Origin: Galbula dea
Taxonomy: Eukaryota > Chordata > Aves > Piciformes > Galbulidae
Direction of reading: 5' to 3'
NCBI GenBank assembly: GCA_013399015.1
Contig: VWZX01002696.1
Location: 310,001-374,000 of the forward strand
Length of the DNA: 64,000 nt
Shown here: piece after piece, positions 11,659-26,700 of the stretch
Numbering within the stretch: the stretch's first letter is position 1
Layout: each line of letters starts with the position of its first letter
Notes under the pieces: generated by a model
What the model was told of the DNA's origin: nothing
Seen by the model: the letters and a program-made list of their open reading frames with translations, nothing else
The model's database searches: none
Position numbers and translations under genes: made by a program

Positions 11659-11730
11659 CTAGATGTATAGAGGTGTCTCTTGCCCAGTTAGAAGCCTGAA
11701 CATGGCAGCTGGCATAGTCTTCATGTGAAT
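11659..11730 (-). CDS. APBA2: APBA2 terminal coding segment, residues 733-755
   Basis: The acceptor is atcaattgacag above 11730. It encodes IHMKTMPAAMFRLLTGQETP then LYI and a TAG stop at 11661-11659. The end of PDZ2 and the autoinhibitory C-terminal tail match mammals residue for residue as far as I recall. It was found by searching for the missing C-terminus downstream of the PDZ2 exon. Confidence 0.95.
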   Translation of the reverse strand: MHMKTMPAAMFRLLTGQETPLYI

Positions 11731-14700
11731 CTGTCAATTGATTTGCACAGATATTAACAGAATTGTTACTAGCTTAAAAATAACTCATAAGGTCCAGCCT
11801 GTCTCTCCCTGTGGTGTAAGTGCATTTATTTTCCTGGTTTCTCTGGATGTAAATATTACCAAAGCTCTCTGGTTCTGCCAGGCTGATTTGCTGTCTTTGC
11901 TTTTTTTTGTGGGGCTTGCTTTTTTTTTTTTTTTTTTAAATGGCATGGCAGGATGCAATATGTAGCTTAAAAACTGACACCAAAACACTTTCTAGTGTTA
12001 CACCCTATTCCAATTATAGGCCTTAAAAAAGCCTCTCTGAAGATTCATTCTAATGTAAACTTAGATTTTTCTTCTCTCTTCCTTCCTTGTAAGAGTCATT
12101 TCCTACGTATTTTTCTCCTAACTGGTGTATGATCCTCTGAACACACAACCTGGACTTTATCACCTGGTATTTCAGGGCCAGTCCAGAGTTTGGTGGAACA
12201 GGTTCTCTCATGGCTAGTAGATTTAAGTTCTTTCTACAAGGAGTGCTGTGCTAAGTGTCAGGGGCATGTTACAGCCTAACAAGATTAAAGGCATCAGGTA
12301 ATCAAGCTGTAACAGCAGTAATACATATCAGATGGGGGGAGAATGATAAGCTTTACTAACTGATAATTCCAACCCTCACCAGCCATATGCTGCTTTGATA
12401 CCTTGGTCTCTTCATGCTGACAAAAAGAAAGGTTCATAGTGTCTTCATGTGTTTAGTGAGATGTTATGCAGCAAAGAGGTACCATAAAGGCATGGAGGTT
12501 CTGTGGAGATCTGCAGCTTTGTTCCTGCCAACGTGCATGTACTCTGTTATTTTTCACAGGAAAAAAGTTACCTTTGATTTTTGCAAAGGAACTAGTGGAA
12601 GATCTGGCCAGGCTTGTGTATGATACTACCACTAAATTCAGTAGGGATTTTGATAAGCTGGAGGATCTTGTTCAGTCATTGCTGATTTTTCTAAACATAC
12701 TGGAGAGAAGCCTATTCCCAAGGTAAGTGGGAAATGTTCAGTGGAAATTAAATTATTAAAATACACACCAATTTGAATCTCTCAGCCCTTTGAATACTGT
12801 TTTATTTCTATGGCAGATGCTGTAGTGATAAGCCAAGACACATTTTGATAGCTAATATGCTTGAGACATTTCTTCCCTTAATTAATTGATTGGTCTAATT
12901 CAAACCAGGTTGCTGGTTCAGAATCATGCCAGGATCTCTGGAAAATGAGTGGAAAAATGCAGTGAACGTCCATCTGATTGTTCAAAAAGTGGTCTGTTAA
13001 CTGTTTACAACTTGTGCTTAAGTCCAAGTTACTGAGGTGGTGGTTTAATACTATGTTAAGATGCTCTTTTCAACTGACACATAGGGTTTTTTTAATTCTG
13101 TGACAAAGCATTTGTTTGCTTACCTCTCCCACTGAATTAGATAGTGCTTGTACTATCTTCTCATGAGCAGTAGCAACAACACTTTGTCCATTGATCTCAA
13201 TAATGCGGTGTCCTACTCTTACCCCACCCCTCTCAGCTATTCCTCCTCGCATCAAGCTGCAAATCTGCCAGGAGAAATAAAATGTATTAAAAGTTCAGAA
13301 AAGTCATAATGTAGCAGTTACTAGGATTTAATACATAATAATGAGTGGTGACACTGCAAGGATTCCAGAAGATACTTGTGGAAAGTATTAAGCAATACTG
13401 TGAGTTTTCAGATGGGTTGGGTTGGTTGTTGGTTTGGGGTTTGTTTTGCTTTGTTTTTCTTTAAAATTTCTGCAAATTGCTATTTGTATTTCCATTATTG
13501 TGGGCTAGGACATGTAAATACCTAACACAGTGATACAGGTACAGCCATGTAAGTGGAGTTGGGGGAAGAGATAAGTTTTATGTACTCTTGGGATAGAAGA
13601 GATTTTTAAGTATTTCTGAGTGTGCCACCTGGACTCCTGCAAGCTACCACATTATTCTGTCTGAATAATGGGAAATAGAAAAAAACTGCTGAAGTAAAAT
13701 CAATCTACAACAGCAATTTCTGGGAAAAAAAACCTACATAAAGCTTTATCTTTAACCCTGCACAAACACTAGTTTAGGCTGAAGGAAAGGAAGATGCCAT
13801 ACAGACATTCTATACTGAAAGCTGGTGATCTGTCAAAAGGGCCACAAAAATATTACGAAGGTATAAAGAAAGCTCTATCTCAGAGATATAAGGAAGAAAT
13901 TCTTCACTGTGAGGGTGGTGAGGCAGTGGAACAGGTTACCCTGAGAAGCTGTGGATGCCTTATCCCTGGAAGTGTTCAAGGCCAGGCTGGACAGGGCTTT
14001 GAGCAGCCTAGTCTAGTGGAACATGTCCCTGCACATGGCAGAGGGGTTGGACTAGATAATTTTTAAAGGTCTCTGACATTCGAACTATTCTATGATTCTA
14101 CAGAATGTGCAAATTCTGTTTCTTTTTTACAGGCTGTTCTCAGCATAGTAAAGTATGACAACTTGTTTCCTGTGCAGGTTGGAAAAGGGCACCTTTCTCT
14201 CCAGAGCCACTGTTTTTTCCCTGTGTTTTACACACCATAGGGAGCTTAGGATGAAGGCAGCAGGTCAGGCCTGTTTCACCTGGCAGCTGCAGGTACCAGT
14301 AAAGAACTAGGCACAAGTTTAGACTGTTAGGCTCCTTACAATAGAGGAATAATTCTACAAGAAGACTTAAAATTCACCAGGCATAGTCCCAGCAGACACT
14401 GCTACTTAAAATTACTGAGGTTGCAACATTTGTGGTATGCAGGCAGAGAGAAAAATCTCAGTCCTCTATAGGGGATTTAAAAGAATGTTTCCTTCTCAGC
14501 AACAGTATCTGACAGACAAGACAGCTGTACATGAGACAGAAATTGTTGGTAGATCATCTCAGAAGACAGCTCATGCAGCAGGTAAGGCAGATAATCTATC
14601 CTGAATCTCTGAAACCGAGCAGAGCTTAGCAATGCTGAGATTTACCTTTTGCTTACTGAGAAAAACCTGTTCTTGGAGGAACAGAAATGAGTACTAGAGC

Positions 14701-17700
14701 ATCCAGTAATGGCTGTTTGTGCAGTTACTTTTCACAGTTAGACTCATATGCCGAGAATTATTATTTGCTGAGAGCTAAATACAGGTATGATAAGACATGT
14801 CCAAGTGAGTTTGTAATCTAATTCAGAAACTGTGTGTGCAGGGAGATGGCTAAGATTAATATCTTGAAGATGAAACATTGTCTGTGGTTGACCAGAACCT
14901 TTTCTTTATGACACTAGTAGTTTCAGGGAGTGAAAATACATTGTTATTCCAGGCCTTTCTCAGCCTTCTGAAAAAACCCTTTCTCCTGAAGTGAGACTTA
15001 TCTTGCACCATGCTATCTTTAGTGGCTGAGTTTTACCTACTCAAAGTATTTTTGATAGACTTTTATGGACAGAGGCAGAAATGCATCTTGAATTTCAGTC
15101 ATGTACAATGTATTATTTTGCAGGGAGTCTACCTTCTAATCTTAGAGCTGACAAGATAAGATGTACTACGTGGATATTCTCTCTTATAGAAAGCTTCTCA
15201 ACTCAACTCACTGTTAGAATTTTGCTCCTTGCTGTTGGGGATTGCATGCAGTCATCTGAAAGGACAAAAAGCAGAATGTGCCAAAAGAAATGCTGTAAAT
15301 ATATTTTTTACAGTATAAAAGAAAATCTAGAGCTGGGGCAGCAAGCTGAAATAAAAGCCTTCAGAGCAAATGGAATTGCAACCTCTCATGCCACTGGCAT
15401 AAAGAAAAAGATTATGACTTGCATGTCCATCCAGAGCCCCCTTCTTTGTGTTAACTATTTATAATGAGGTAGAAAGAGAAACAGACACAGAGCACAAGTG
15501 GCTCTGCCTAGCCTCAGATCCTGTTAAGCTAGAGACAGAGTGCAGCTGTAAACTGTACTTAAAACGCATGCTTGCATGGCTCCTGGTTTTTCAAGTGGCT
15601 GACCCAAAGCAGCCTTAAGACTTGCCTCCAGCCAGTGGAGCTATGGCAGATTAGGCTGGCAAGTTTAAGCTGAGCAGTGTCACTAGGTAAATATGATTCT
15701 ATTCAGCCATGATTGTTTACCCTGCTTTCTTTGTTGAACACAGTGACAATGAATCATGTAATTCTGCAATGTCTTAGGCAAGCTGAAGTGAATCAGATGT
15801 AAAAGTAGCTTCACCATCAGTTTTATTGCAACTGCCCATTGTGTAGCAAAACATGAAGGATACAACAGCGCAAGGCAAGCTAACTGTTTATTCTGTGTAA
15901 ATGCCTTAAATATAATCTATTAAACCAAGTTTCTCCTCTTCTTACTCCTGTAGCATAATGATTTTCAGAAGGTGGCCAAGAGGTCACTTTATCTTCACAT
16001 CCCCATCACACAATATTCACACTTGTTTGCACAGTATTTCCTTTTTTTCTTAAAGTTTTACAGTTCAAATTTTATATTCCTTTCACAAATATGCAACAAA
16101 ACTACCTCACTAGCTTTCAAGAGCCATGAAGAATAGTTGCATCACTGGTGCAAGAGGAATTTTGTCAAAGTAAGGCTCCGTTGTGCTGTTCCCTAACTAA
16201 AACTTACAAAAGCTGGCACTACGAGTGCTCCATGAAGCACAACTTCAGCCTTTGCTTTAACTAAATTATACAGAATACAGAAAAACAGTCACCTGCAGCA
16301 GCCCAGTCTCTGCATCTTCCTGATAACCCTATGCAAGCAAAACCCAGCTCAGACAGTACCTTTGTATGGCCAGGTTGTTGATGGGCGTTTGCTAATGTCC
16401 TGCACAGAGGAGATAGGCAAGGTGAAAAGGAACAGCTGCAAAACTGCTATCAGAGTAAGCATGGAAATAACAACCAACTGCATGTGTAATGAGATAATAG
16501 CATAGCAGTAGGAGACTTTAATGATACCCATTCTGGCAGACCATTTATTTCTTTGCTGTGCTGATGCTAAGCCAACAACGAATAAGGATATTATTTCTGA
16601 ACCCTGTTGTAACAATTGCTGGCAATTACAAAACCACTTTAAAAGTTCAGTGTCAAACTACCAGAGAGATGTACTTTGCAGAGTCACTTTTCAAATGGTA
16701 AGGGAAGAGAGAGTTTATCAGAGGAATGACTTACAAGCCCAGAAGCTTATCCATATAGCAGCGTAACAAAAGATGTTAATCTCTCCTTTTGTTCATTCAA
16801 ACACAGTCTCTTCATAAATGAAATGTTTTACAAGGCTTTCTTTTTTGGTTATCTGAGAAAGATTTTTATGCTGCATTTGGTAAACTTCTTATTGGATGTC
16901 ATCTAAATGTTGATCATTAACTGGAATGAAATATGATCATCCAAGTGTCGTGAATATGACAAATGACCAGTAGATGGAGAAAGCATGCTACCAAAGAAAA
17001 CACTGTAGAATTTACTAAGGTTCCAATTATATAGGAGATGATCACCTGGGACAAGATCAATAGACTGTCTTTTAGATATCATAACTGCCTCTGTCCATGT
17101 CAGGACATGATATGCTGCTTCTAATCCACTTTGGTCTGATTCTTTTCCCCAGCCCTAACCTAACCCCCACCCATGCTGTGACAGGCCTCCTAGAAAAGTT
17201 AGTTGATAAACACGCTGTAGTATTACTCATTGTTCCTTAAATGTATCTTCCTCTTTTATCATAGCACCAGCTGAACACACTACACTTACAAAGCACAGGA
17301 AATAAATCAGTGCCTTATGCAGTGTTACATGCTGTTCTCAGCACCCTCTGTGACATCTTGTAAAACCAGATCCTATCTCTTTCATCCTTTTTATATTAAA
17401 ACTTGGGATGTGCTAACACAGACTGAACTAGCAGCAATAACCATACTCACTTAACACGTACCTGTGGGGTGAAAGAGGCTTAAGCACAGGCAAACGAGGA
17501 CAGAGATACAGCACACACCTCACTTTTCTGTATTTTTTTACAGGCCTCCCTCTACTTGAGTGTCAGAACATTAATCCCAAACACAACAAATACTTTAAAC
17601 CTCTGCTTCTAAAGGATATTGCCCTGGCGTAGGTATCACTTCAGAGTGCTTCCAGCTGGACCAAGCCTTGTAGCAATGTTCTTCATACCAACCTCTGCTG

Positions 17701-20700
17701 CGACCCCAGCATCATATGTGCTCTTAGGTAGGAATTTTACCTTAGGTAAAATAATAACTTACAGATGGCTAGCAGAGCTGAAAAATCTACTAATGAGCTA
17801 TCTGTTTGATAAAGCACAGTAAGACCCATAAACCATACCCTGTAGAGTTACCAGCTACTCATTCTAAGGGTGAAAAACAGAAAACTGGCAAGTTAAGTCA
17901 ATTAGCTTCACGGGGGACCAGAGCCCACAGTCCTTTGTGATGTGGTTTTCTGTGTGAGCAGCTGGTTTTGGTTTTGGGTTTTTTTTTTCCCCTAGACTGG
18001 AGGAAGAGCAGACACTGATGGTCCTGCACTACAGACAGTCCCTATGACAGTATCAGCCACCAGAAAGGCCAGGTGACTACCTGACCTAGTTGTGTTGGGT
18101 TTTTGTTTTGGAAATGTAGAGGAGAATGTCTTGGGAAGGAAGAACTACAAGAGGAGGACCCTGAGCTGCACCTGAGTAAGTGTTACCTGCCACATTCATT
18201 CTCCTGTTTGCTGCTGTTATTACAGGGAAGCTGCAGCATGCAGGGAAAGGATACCTGGGCAACAACCTACAGAATTACTTGTAATGAGAGGTGTTTAGTT
18301 TTAATCAGAGGAGGTCACAATGACACTCCTTTGCCTGCTACCATGTGATTAAATAAATTATGCACAGTGAAATAAAAAATAAAAGTCTTAGTATGTGCTC
18401 AAATTTAAAGAGCTAAATGGGATCAGAGCTAAGATTGTAAAAGCCTGTTTCAGTATAACTTGTTTTCCTTGGAACTCTGGCACTCAGCAATGTGATTATA
18501 AGGTTTTGGTTAATTAAAGGATCACAGTACAAAAAGTGAGGTAATGTGCAAGGATTTTTCCAGTACTCTAGTGTGTTTCTTGACAGAAAAAAGGAATAAC
18601 CAAAACTGAAACAATCACTGAACACAGAAACTTACAATTCCATTCTGTACACTGAAGCCCAGCTGGTATTTTAAGTCTGGCCGTTTAATGAGGACAGTAG
18701 TAACAGGAGGACAGCTGACAATGTTCAGTTTAACTTGTGTCTGATTCTTGAGACCCTGTAAGATATTCCAAAAGTTAGTACTTCTGAAATGAAGCTTGGT
18801 TTGCCCTTTTATTATTGGTTTCCTAATTGCAAGAGCGTTAAGCAGCTGATCTGCAGAAGACAGCTAGAGTTAATAGAAATCTGTTGTTAACTTAGAGATA
18901 CTTTTCTCTGTTTCATTTATTTCCCAAGCTATTTGGCCCAACAAAACATATCAAAACTTTGCCTTCAGTTACCTTAGAAACTCCAAGAAACTTTCAAGGA
19001 AGACCCAAAACTGACTGCTGCTTGCCCTTTACCAGCATTTGGCTAATTGCTCTTGGTAAATCTTCACAGACGTTAGAGTTAAGTCTCATTGATTGAACAT
19101 TATGCATTTTGAAGGCGAGTGGTCTCTGGGGAATCTTCATATACTCACTTGACCTGTCCTGCAGTTTACCAGCCCCCATCCATATCATCTACCTGGAGCC
19201 CAAAGAAGCACAGTAGATTTTAATCCTCAGAACTGCACTGTAAGGCTGTGAAGAAGCCTTCAACCAGTTCACAATCCTGTAATAGACACCCACAACAGTG
19301 TAACCCATGCCAGCCTGCCCCTTAATGCAAAATCTTATGTACTGGAATCTGTAAGATCGCTCAGCAGAATATTATGTCTCTGTTGGCTTACAATCTACAG
19401 CATATAGTTGTACGTTTTGGGGTACCTTTATGATCCCTTGGCATGTTGCAAGAGGTAAACCAACTAAACTGGTCCCATTAATGGACATAATTTGGTCTCC
19501 AATGCTTAGTTTTCCTGAACGGGCTGCAGGGCCTCCATTCATCATGTTAGCCAGGATAACAGTGGGTAGAATGGATCCCCATCCAGATTCCACAATCACT
19601 ACCCCAAGAATTTCTCCCTTCTGCTTTTCTAGCTGGAGCTGCAAATGACAAGAAAAAAAGGGTTTTTTTGCTTTGATTCATCTGAATTTGAGCACTAGTA
19701 TCTCAGTTGTTCCTGAGTAACACCTACAAATTACAAAAACAATTCTATTCTTTGCAATTAGGTAGCAGCATGACTTCAAAACCACTGTTAAAACTATATA
19801 AGATGTCTGTTTTTATTCAGGGGTAGCCTTCACTTGTTTGTTGAAGGTCATATATAGGTCCTTATAATAAGCAAAAAACTAACACATTGGTTAACTGTAT
19901 AGAAAGTGGTGTAATTGAATAACAAATGAATGAATGCCAAAGAAGTAGTTTACCTCTTTGCAGTTTTCTGAATTGGAAAAGTGTATGAGGTCATCATTGT
20001 ACATCTCTTGGGTATTGATGATGTCACTGTATTCTTTCTGACTGAGATCCTCTGGGTTAATTCCATTGGCTCTTAAGAACTCTTGGTAAGCCACACTGAA
20101 AGCCTGACCAATTGACTGAGCTATCAGCTGTGCCTGGAATGTAGAACAAAACACAGCTTAAAGAAAGGACTGATAAACAGTTAAGTTTACCACTGAAACC
20201 CTAAGAAACAAGAGAGACTGGATTTTAAGACAGAGTCAGAATGAAGGATCTTGCGAAGCTGCTTCCAGAGTATGGATATAAAGTCACTTTAAGGTCAGTT
20301 GTACAGAGAGTATCCATTACTTCCAAAATCAAATTGCAAGCTCCACTTAAAAACCCTGCTGATCTCCTTTCATCAGTACATTGCAGTAGCAAGCAGCCAT
20401 ATGCCATTTATGTACTCATTCCAATAAACACTGGTGAGTACTGGCTTTGTACCAATATGGAACAGAGCTTACAGAAAAGACTGTCACAAACCCTGCTTCT
20501 GCTCACAGTAGCTTTGCAGGGGTGATGAGAGAACGGATGCTTTGCTTGCACTCACCTTCACAGACATGTATGCACTGATGATTTTGGTGGCTGTGTCACC
20601 TGCTGCTTTTCCACCTTGGTTTTATGGGACTGAAAACACTGCTTCAACAAAGCCATCTGCTCTCCTATTACTGCCATGTTACCTGTCGCATAGTCCCAGC

Positions 20701-23700
20701 AAACTAGAAAAAGCCCTACTTACTTGCACTGCACATGTACAATAACTCTCCCATTTACACCTTGAATAGCACTGTCAAGGGTGCTTTCAAGAACACAGCC
20801 AGAGCCATGATTATCACTTTTTATTGTTAAGAACAACTCTTCAAAATCCTCTGTGTCTTGATTAATTTTTGAAGCACTTAATCTGTGCATGTGTTTAATT
20901 GCATGCAATAAAAGATAACTTCCCATTACAGTGGGCTGTATAGTTAGTACAATTAATGAAATACTACAGTGCCTAGTGTTTGTATAGGTCAGGAGTATAT
21001 ATGTACATTAGAAAGAAATCTACAGAAACTGACTATGCTGATGATAAGGCTAACAACTTTGCACATTCAGCACACTGCAAAAGCCAAGTAATTGAACTTT
21101 AAACTGCCATAAAATTTACTTTCTTGTTCCACTGGATGGCACTGGAACACAGAGAAACAGAGGTAGAGAGAAGAAAAAGGAATTTGTAGTCAATTTTTTT
21201 CTGTACTTTTAAAAATTATTATTTTCCTATTCTGAGTTTCCTGCAGCTCACAGAAGAATGCCATGTTCAGTTCTGTGTATTTGTGGCTTTCAGATACTGT
21301 ATTCTGTCATCAGGCAGTATGTGTAACTCAGTGATCAGAGGAGAGTTAACTGCATCTTGTAACTCTCTAAAAATACTACTAGTCAAACCTACAAAACTAT
21401 TCTGGAAATGCCACACATTTTCTTAGACAGTAGGTACATGCTAAATGCATTATGAATGCATAGGGGTTTCTGGACAACACTGTAAATCTAAATTTTCTTG
21501 CAATCTACTAATCAGATACCCAGTGTTTTCTTTGATGCTAAAAGGTGGGGGGTTTATTTAATTTGTACTGCAGTACACAAAAGCACCAATCTGCTGGATT
21601 CTAACTGAGGAAATAATTAGCCTAGCCAGTCACAAATCATTCCTTCATATTTTAAAACATCTTTTTAAATCTTGTCAGTATACCAACAGGTTTGCAGTAG
21701 TACACAAGGCATGAAGAACGTTTTTATATTGTTCCATTATTAAAGTTGATCATCAGTCCTTACTGACTTCCTTTTTCAATCTCCAGTGCCATCTCTTTAG
21801 GTAGTCTTTTGCTGTTGCCTTCATTCTATATTCTCAAAACCAACATGTCCAGATGTCATATTCTACTACTGTTAGTTAAAGCCCATTATCACAACTCCAT
21901 CTATATCTCCAAGTTTCTATGAATGTTTATGAAAAACTTAGGGATAATGTAATTAAGTTGCTTGTAAAGGTCACCCTAGCAAAGCAATGGCAGAGCTGAG
22001 GTAACTACATCTAAGAACAATCTTAGTCTAGCACTCTGAACTTTAGCTAATGCCATTTCTCCTTCAAAGGCTTAATTGCTTTAAAATAATGAGAATGATT
22101 GCTTTGCTAAAAATATGCACCCTGTGAGTTATAACTGTCTGAACTAAAGAACTCAATTGTTCACTCTCTTCAGTTACCTTAAAGGAGGTTGTAGAGAGGC
22201 GAGTGTTGGCCTCTTCTTCCTTGTAACTAGCAATAGAGGGAATGGGTTCAAGTTGTGCCAGGGCAGGTTTAGATTAGATATCAAGAAAAATTTCTTCACC
22301 AAAAGAGTGGTGAAGTATTGTAATAAGCTGCCCAGGGAGGTGGTGGAGTCACCGTCCCTGGAGATTTTCAAAAAAGGGGTAACATGAGACAAGAAGTGGA
22401 TATTTTGGGACTGAGGAGGAGACATGAACTTGCAACATGAATTTGTGGAGATAGGAAAGAGAGATAAATATGGACAAACAACTGACTAATGTTTGCAGAG
22501 ATCACCGGTAGCCTCAGTCAGAAAAGATGACTGATGACAAAAACTCATTCAAGAAATGAGATGTCACTTCAGAGAGTCTCTAAATAACACATCATTGAAA
22601 TAAATTTAATTCCATTTACTTACATCCTCTGATTCAAAGACATGGCATATCATTTTGTACTGCTTCTTTCCTTCCTGAGCACCAGGTGTTGTTTCAATAC
22701 AGTCTTGAGAAGCTGATCTTGGCATGCGGCGGCGTGCCATCAAAACCACAATGTTCCCAATGTCGGCGATGTAGGAGATGGTGCGCAGGGCATGATCCAT
22801 CATTGTTTCCTACACAAAGCACAGAGATAGGAAGTCATTCCTCATGCTGGCTGTTATTCTACAGATGCTGCATCTTCCCTCTCCTTGATGGCCTATTGCT
22901 TGAGAATGACAGAAGCTATGGGCTCTCAGTAGGCCCAGATCTGACATTCCCTGCAGTCAATGGGCCTGAACTCCAGCTGAAGGCACAGTGGCAGTTCAAG
23001 AATTTGGCTTCGCTGGAAGTGTTGCCTGAGCAGATCTATACTAATGTTTTAGAAACAATTTCATGCTGTTGGAAAATTATGTTTCCCTTTTATATTGGTT
23101 ATGCTGAATGAAACAACTGCATTACAGTGACAGAACAAATTTTAGGGAAGTTATACATATATGAGAGAATGTTACAATTTCCCATTTTTTGAAAATCATG
23201 TCCTATAATAATATCATCTAAGGGAACATTTTCTTATACAGTGCAAAGTGATAATTTCTTCGTAAAGAGCTATGAAGGCAATATTGCACCTTCTGTCTAG
23301 ACACTTTTTTCTGGCTAACTACATAGTTCAGATCAGTTTGACAGGAACTAGTCTAGTGTCTGGACTAACAGCCAAAATTCCAGTCACTATCATTAGGCTG
23401 CCAGTATAGTTGTGTGGGGAGAACTAAACTCAAACAGATGTTGCCTGTTAGAATGATTTTAAGTGAAAAACCTGTCCAAACTTCATCCTAATGAACATTT
23501 CTTATGTAAGAACAATTGAAGAGTACTAAAAATAAAAACTCTTCCTCAAATCCCTGAGCTCTGCATCCTTTTAATTACTTCAGACTTTTAAACTCTTACT
23601 TTACTCTCTGTTATTAGTAGGGAAATCCCAGCCTACTACTTCCAAATGTTTTCCTCACAGGAATATATCATTATTCAGTGGCTTTTATTAAGTATTAAGT

Positions 23701-26700
23701 TGCCTTGGACCAATTTTCATAATTTATATAAGCAGTGGCATCCTTTATATAAACAGCTAGGCATTTGTTTACTAAATCTCTAAAACCTAAGAGATAAAGA
23801 TGGTTCCTCAAGTTGACAAGAGTAATTGTTTTAAGAATTTCACTACAATTTAAGTTGACAGAGAGAGAAAAATATAAATAACCCTAGGACCACCTGTCTT
23901 ACGGAAGAGAATCACTACCCATAAAATTATTGTAACTGTTCTTCTCAGACTTGAAAGAAAATGTTCTGTGGTTTGCTTATCTCTAAACTATGAAAAGCAG
24001 TGATGGTTTGGGAGATGACTAAGGGTTGCAGGGTCTCAGGAGGATTTGTAGCCCTTCTGTCCGTATGGAAAAATGTTTTATAAGGGACATCTCTCAGTAG
24101 GATCTTGGGAGCTCTGCAGAGATAATTCTTTTCAGCAGTCTGCACCAAGTAGTCTGTACAGGTTTAATCATACATGCAGTGTACACAAGAGTGAAGGGAC
24201 TGGGAAAATGAATGCATTGAATTTCACCTGCCAAGAGAGTCTTCCTGTCCTTATCATCACACAGAAGTTACTGAAAGGGTGTTTTGTATTTTCCCCTTGT
24301 AGCAGTAAAAGCAGTCATTCCCCCACTCCCTCCCACCTTCTTCCTGTCTAATTAAATTAGTTAGGAATATGACAGACAATATATAGTGACTATAAACATG
24401 TCTTTACTTTTGACTTACTCATGACTTGACTTTTTTCTTTCTCACTCCATGATCCACTCCACTCTATTTTCTGTTACCACTATCTCATTTTCATTCTTTC
24501 TCCTCCTTTGTTACCTTCCCATGAATCTCAATCTCTGCCCATCTGCTACTCTAGTCTTTCCTCATCCCTTCTCTAGTCCCATCCATTCCATCTTTGTTTC
24601 CCTTACAAATTCAGCCTCTCTTGGCCTTTTTCAACACTTCTGTTCTATTTTCTCCTGTCCAGATTCCCCTTTTTCAGAATCTCCCGTCCTTTCTTTTAGG
24701 ATCGCATTTGTTGTCCCTCTTGAAACCCACAGAACACCTGAAGAAAGAGTGAGTGACTAAGCATTTTTCTAAGCTCTCAAGTGATGTCATCCCCCAGGAG
24801 TGTGAATTAGAAACATTAATTTATGGAACCAGTCACCTGCCAGAGGCTCTGCACATAACACATTTGTGACCTCTGTATCTTCTATTTCTCTGCTAGTTTT
24901 CCCAGTTGCTTCACTCCCAGCTTCTATTCACTGAATAAGCAAAAAGATGGATGAGGGTGCTATGATATTTCTGCTGTTTTCATGCACGGACTGCAAGCCC
25001 ATAAAGCTGTGGCACAGGGAGGAACTGCTGTCACACAATGCAGGCATGTGGCCAAACCTAAGGTTGCTTCTACCACATAAACAGGTGGTCAGCTTGGCCT
25101 GAATGTGTTCAGTAACTGAATGCATAAGCAACTAAAAAGTTGCAGGGGTGCCATCTCCTGGTGTTGCTGAGGGCGACAGAATGACCAGAGCTGGCTTTGT
25201 TCCAACATGGCAATACTGGTGCTACTCAGCATTTTGAACCCTGCTGCATGTCACTTTTTAACTGAGAATTTTGCATTTTAAATCAGCTGTTACCCCATGT
25301 GAACTATACAATGCTACAGATGGATTAAAACATGTAAGGCACACTGAAAAAAAAAAATGGTTTGATTATAATTTATAAAGCCATGAAAGAACAGATTGTC
25401 TCTGCCAGCTGAAATAGACCTATGGTAATTACACCAGTCAGGAAACTTCACTAGCACTGCAAAACATTACCAAGCCAAAATTGCAAAAGCATGTCAACAG
25501 CAATGCTGATCACTGCTGTTGTCTCTGGGTGCTTCTTATTAATATCAGTATTTAATAATTTACCTTTGGCAAAAATGATGGTAGCTTAGATATTAGTTAT
25601 GGAAAAAATGGGAGACGGTGTTAAAAATGGCAAGATATTAATAGCTTAGTCAAAGCAGAAATGACTTCCCTGTTAGACTGTAAATTTGAGTACCAAAGCT
25701 GTTTCAGATAAACAGCACACATGGATTCTGAAAGGCTTTTGAAGCTCTTCCTAAATTGCATTCTAGATCTCTGCAACATGTAGGTGTTTTCCATCATCAT
25801 CAATAAGCAAAACTGTCCTGGCAAATGACAAGTGTTATAACAATAGCAGGTCTAACACTGTTCTTTCTGAATATTCCCACCACACTGGATTTATCCAAAT
25901 TCAGTAAAATTTTCCACTAATGGTATGAGTGCAGTCCAACTCAACACCATTCTTGAAAAGTTTTAATCATAACTTACCTGTGTGTCTGCATTTAAAACTT
26001 TGATTCTCTGTGTGGAGATGAACAGATCCACCTCAGTCAAGGCCTGGGAATCTCCCTCTGAAGTCTAAAAGACAGATACTTTGTTACATGGGGAATTTTC
26101 ATTTCCTCTTTAGAATCACTTCAAGCATAATGTGATGTGAGGCAATTGCACTGTTAAACCACTACAAAGACAGCTATTCAAAGGTGTTTCCAACTACATG
26201 CAAAGAATACATTTATTCCATAGAAAGAGTCAAGCATACTCTTGATTTTGTGGTCAAGAGTGAATTTTCAGAGCCTGTGGGACTGACAGCTCAAGTGTTA
26301 AAATTCTCTATTTAAAGCCAGAACAGGAGAAAGAGTGTGGCTCTTCCTTCCCCTCTGTCTCATCAGTGCACTTCAGTACTTGAGGCACGAACACTGAGAA
26401 AATGGAGGCCACATCTGGAATATTGTGTCCAGTTCTGGGCCCCTCAGTTTAAGAAGGACAGGGAACTGCTGGAAAGAGTCCAGCATAGAGCCACCAAGAT
26501 GATGAAGGGGCTGGAACATCTTCCTTCTGAGGAAAGGCTGAGAAAGCTGGGTCTCTTTAGCTTGGAGAAGAGGAGACTAAGGGGTGACCTCATCTATGCT
26601 GATAAATATGTGAAGGGTGTGTGTCAGGGGGATGGGGTCAGGCTCTTCTCAGTGAAGCCCAGTGACAAGAAGAGGGGCAGTGTCTGTTAGTTGAAACATA

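Noticed and set aside
22157..22387. Open frame that could be taken as a host gene exon
   Set aside because: The encoded motifs (LKGGCRE, LPREVVESPSLEIF) are those of CR1 ORF2; it is a degenerate retroelement fragment.
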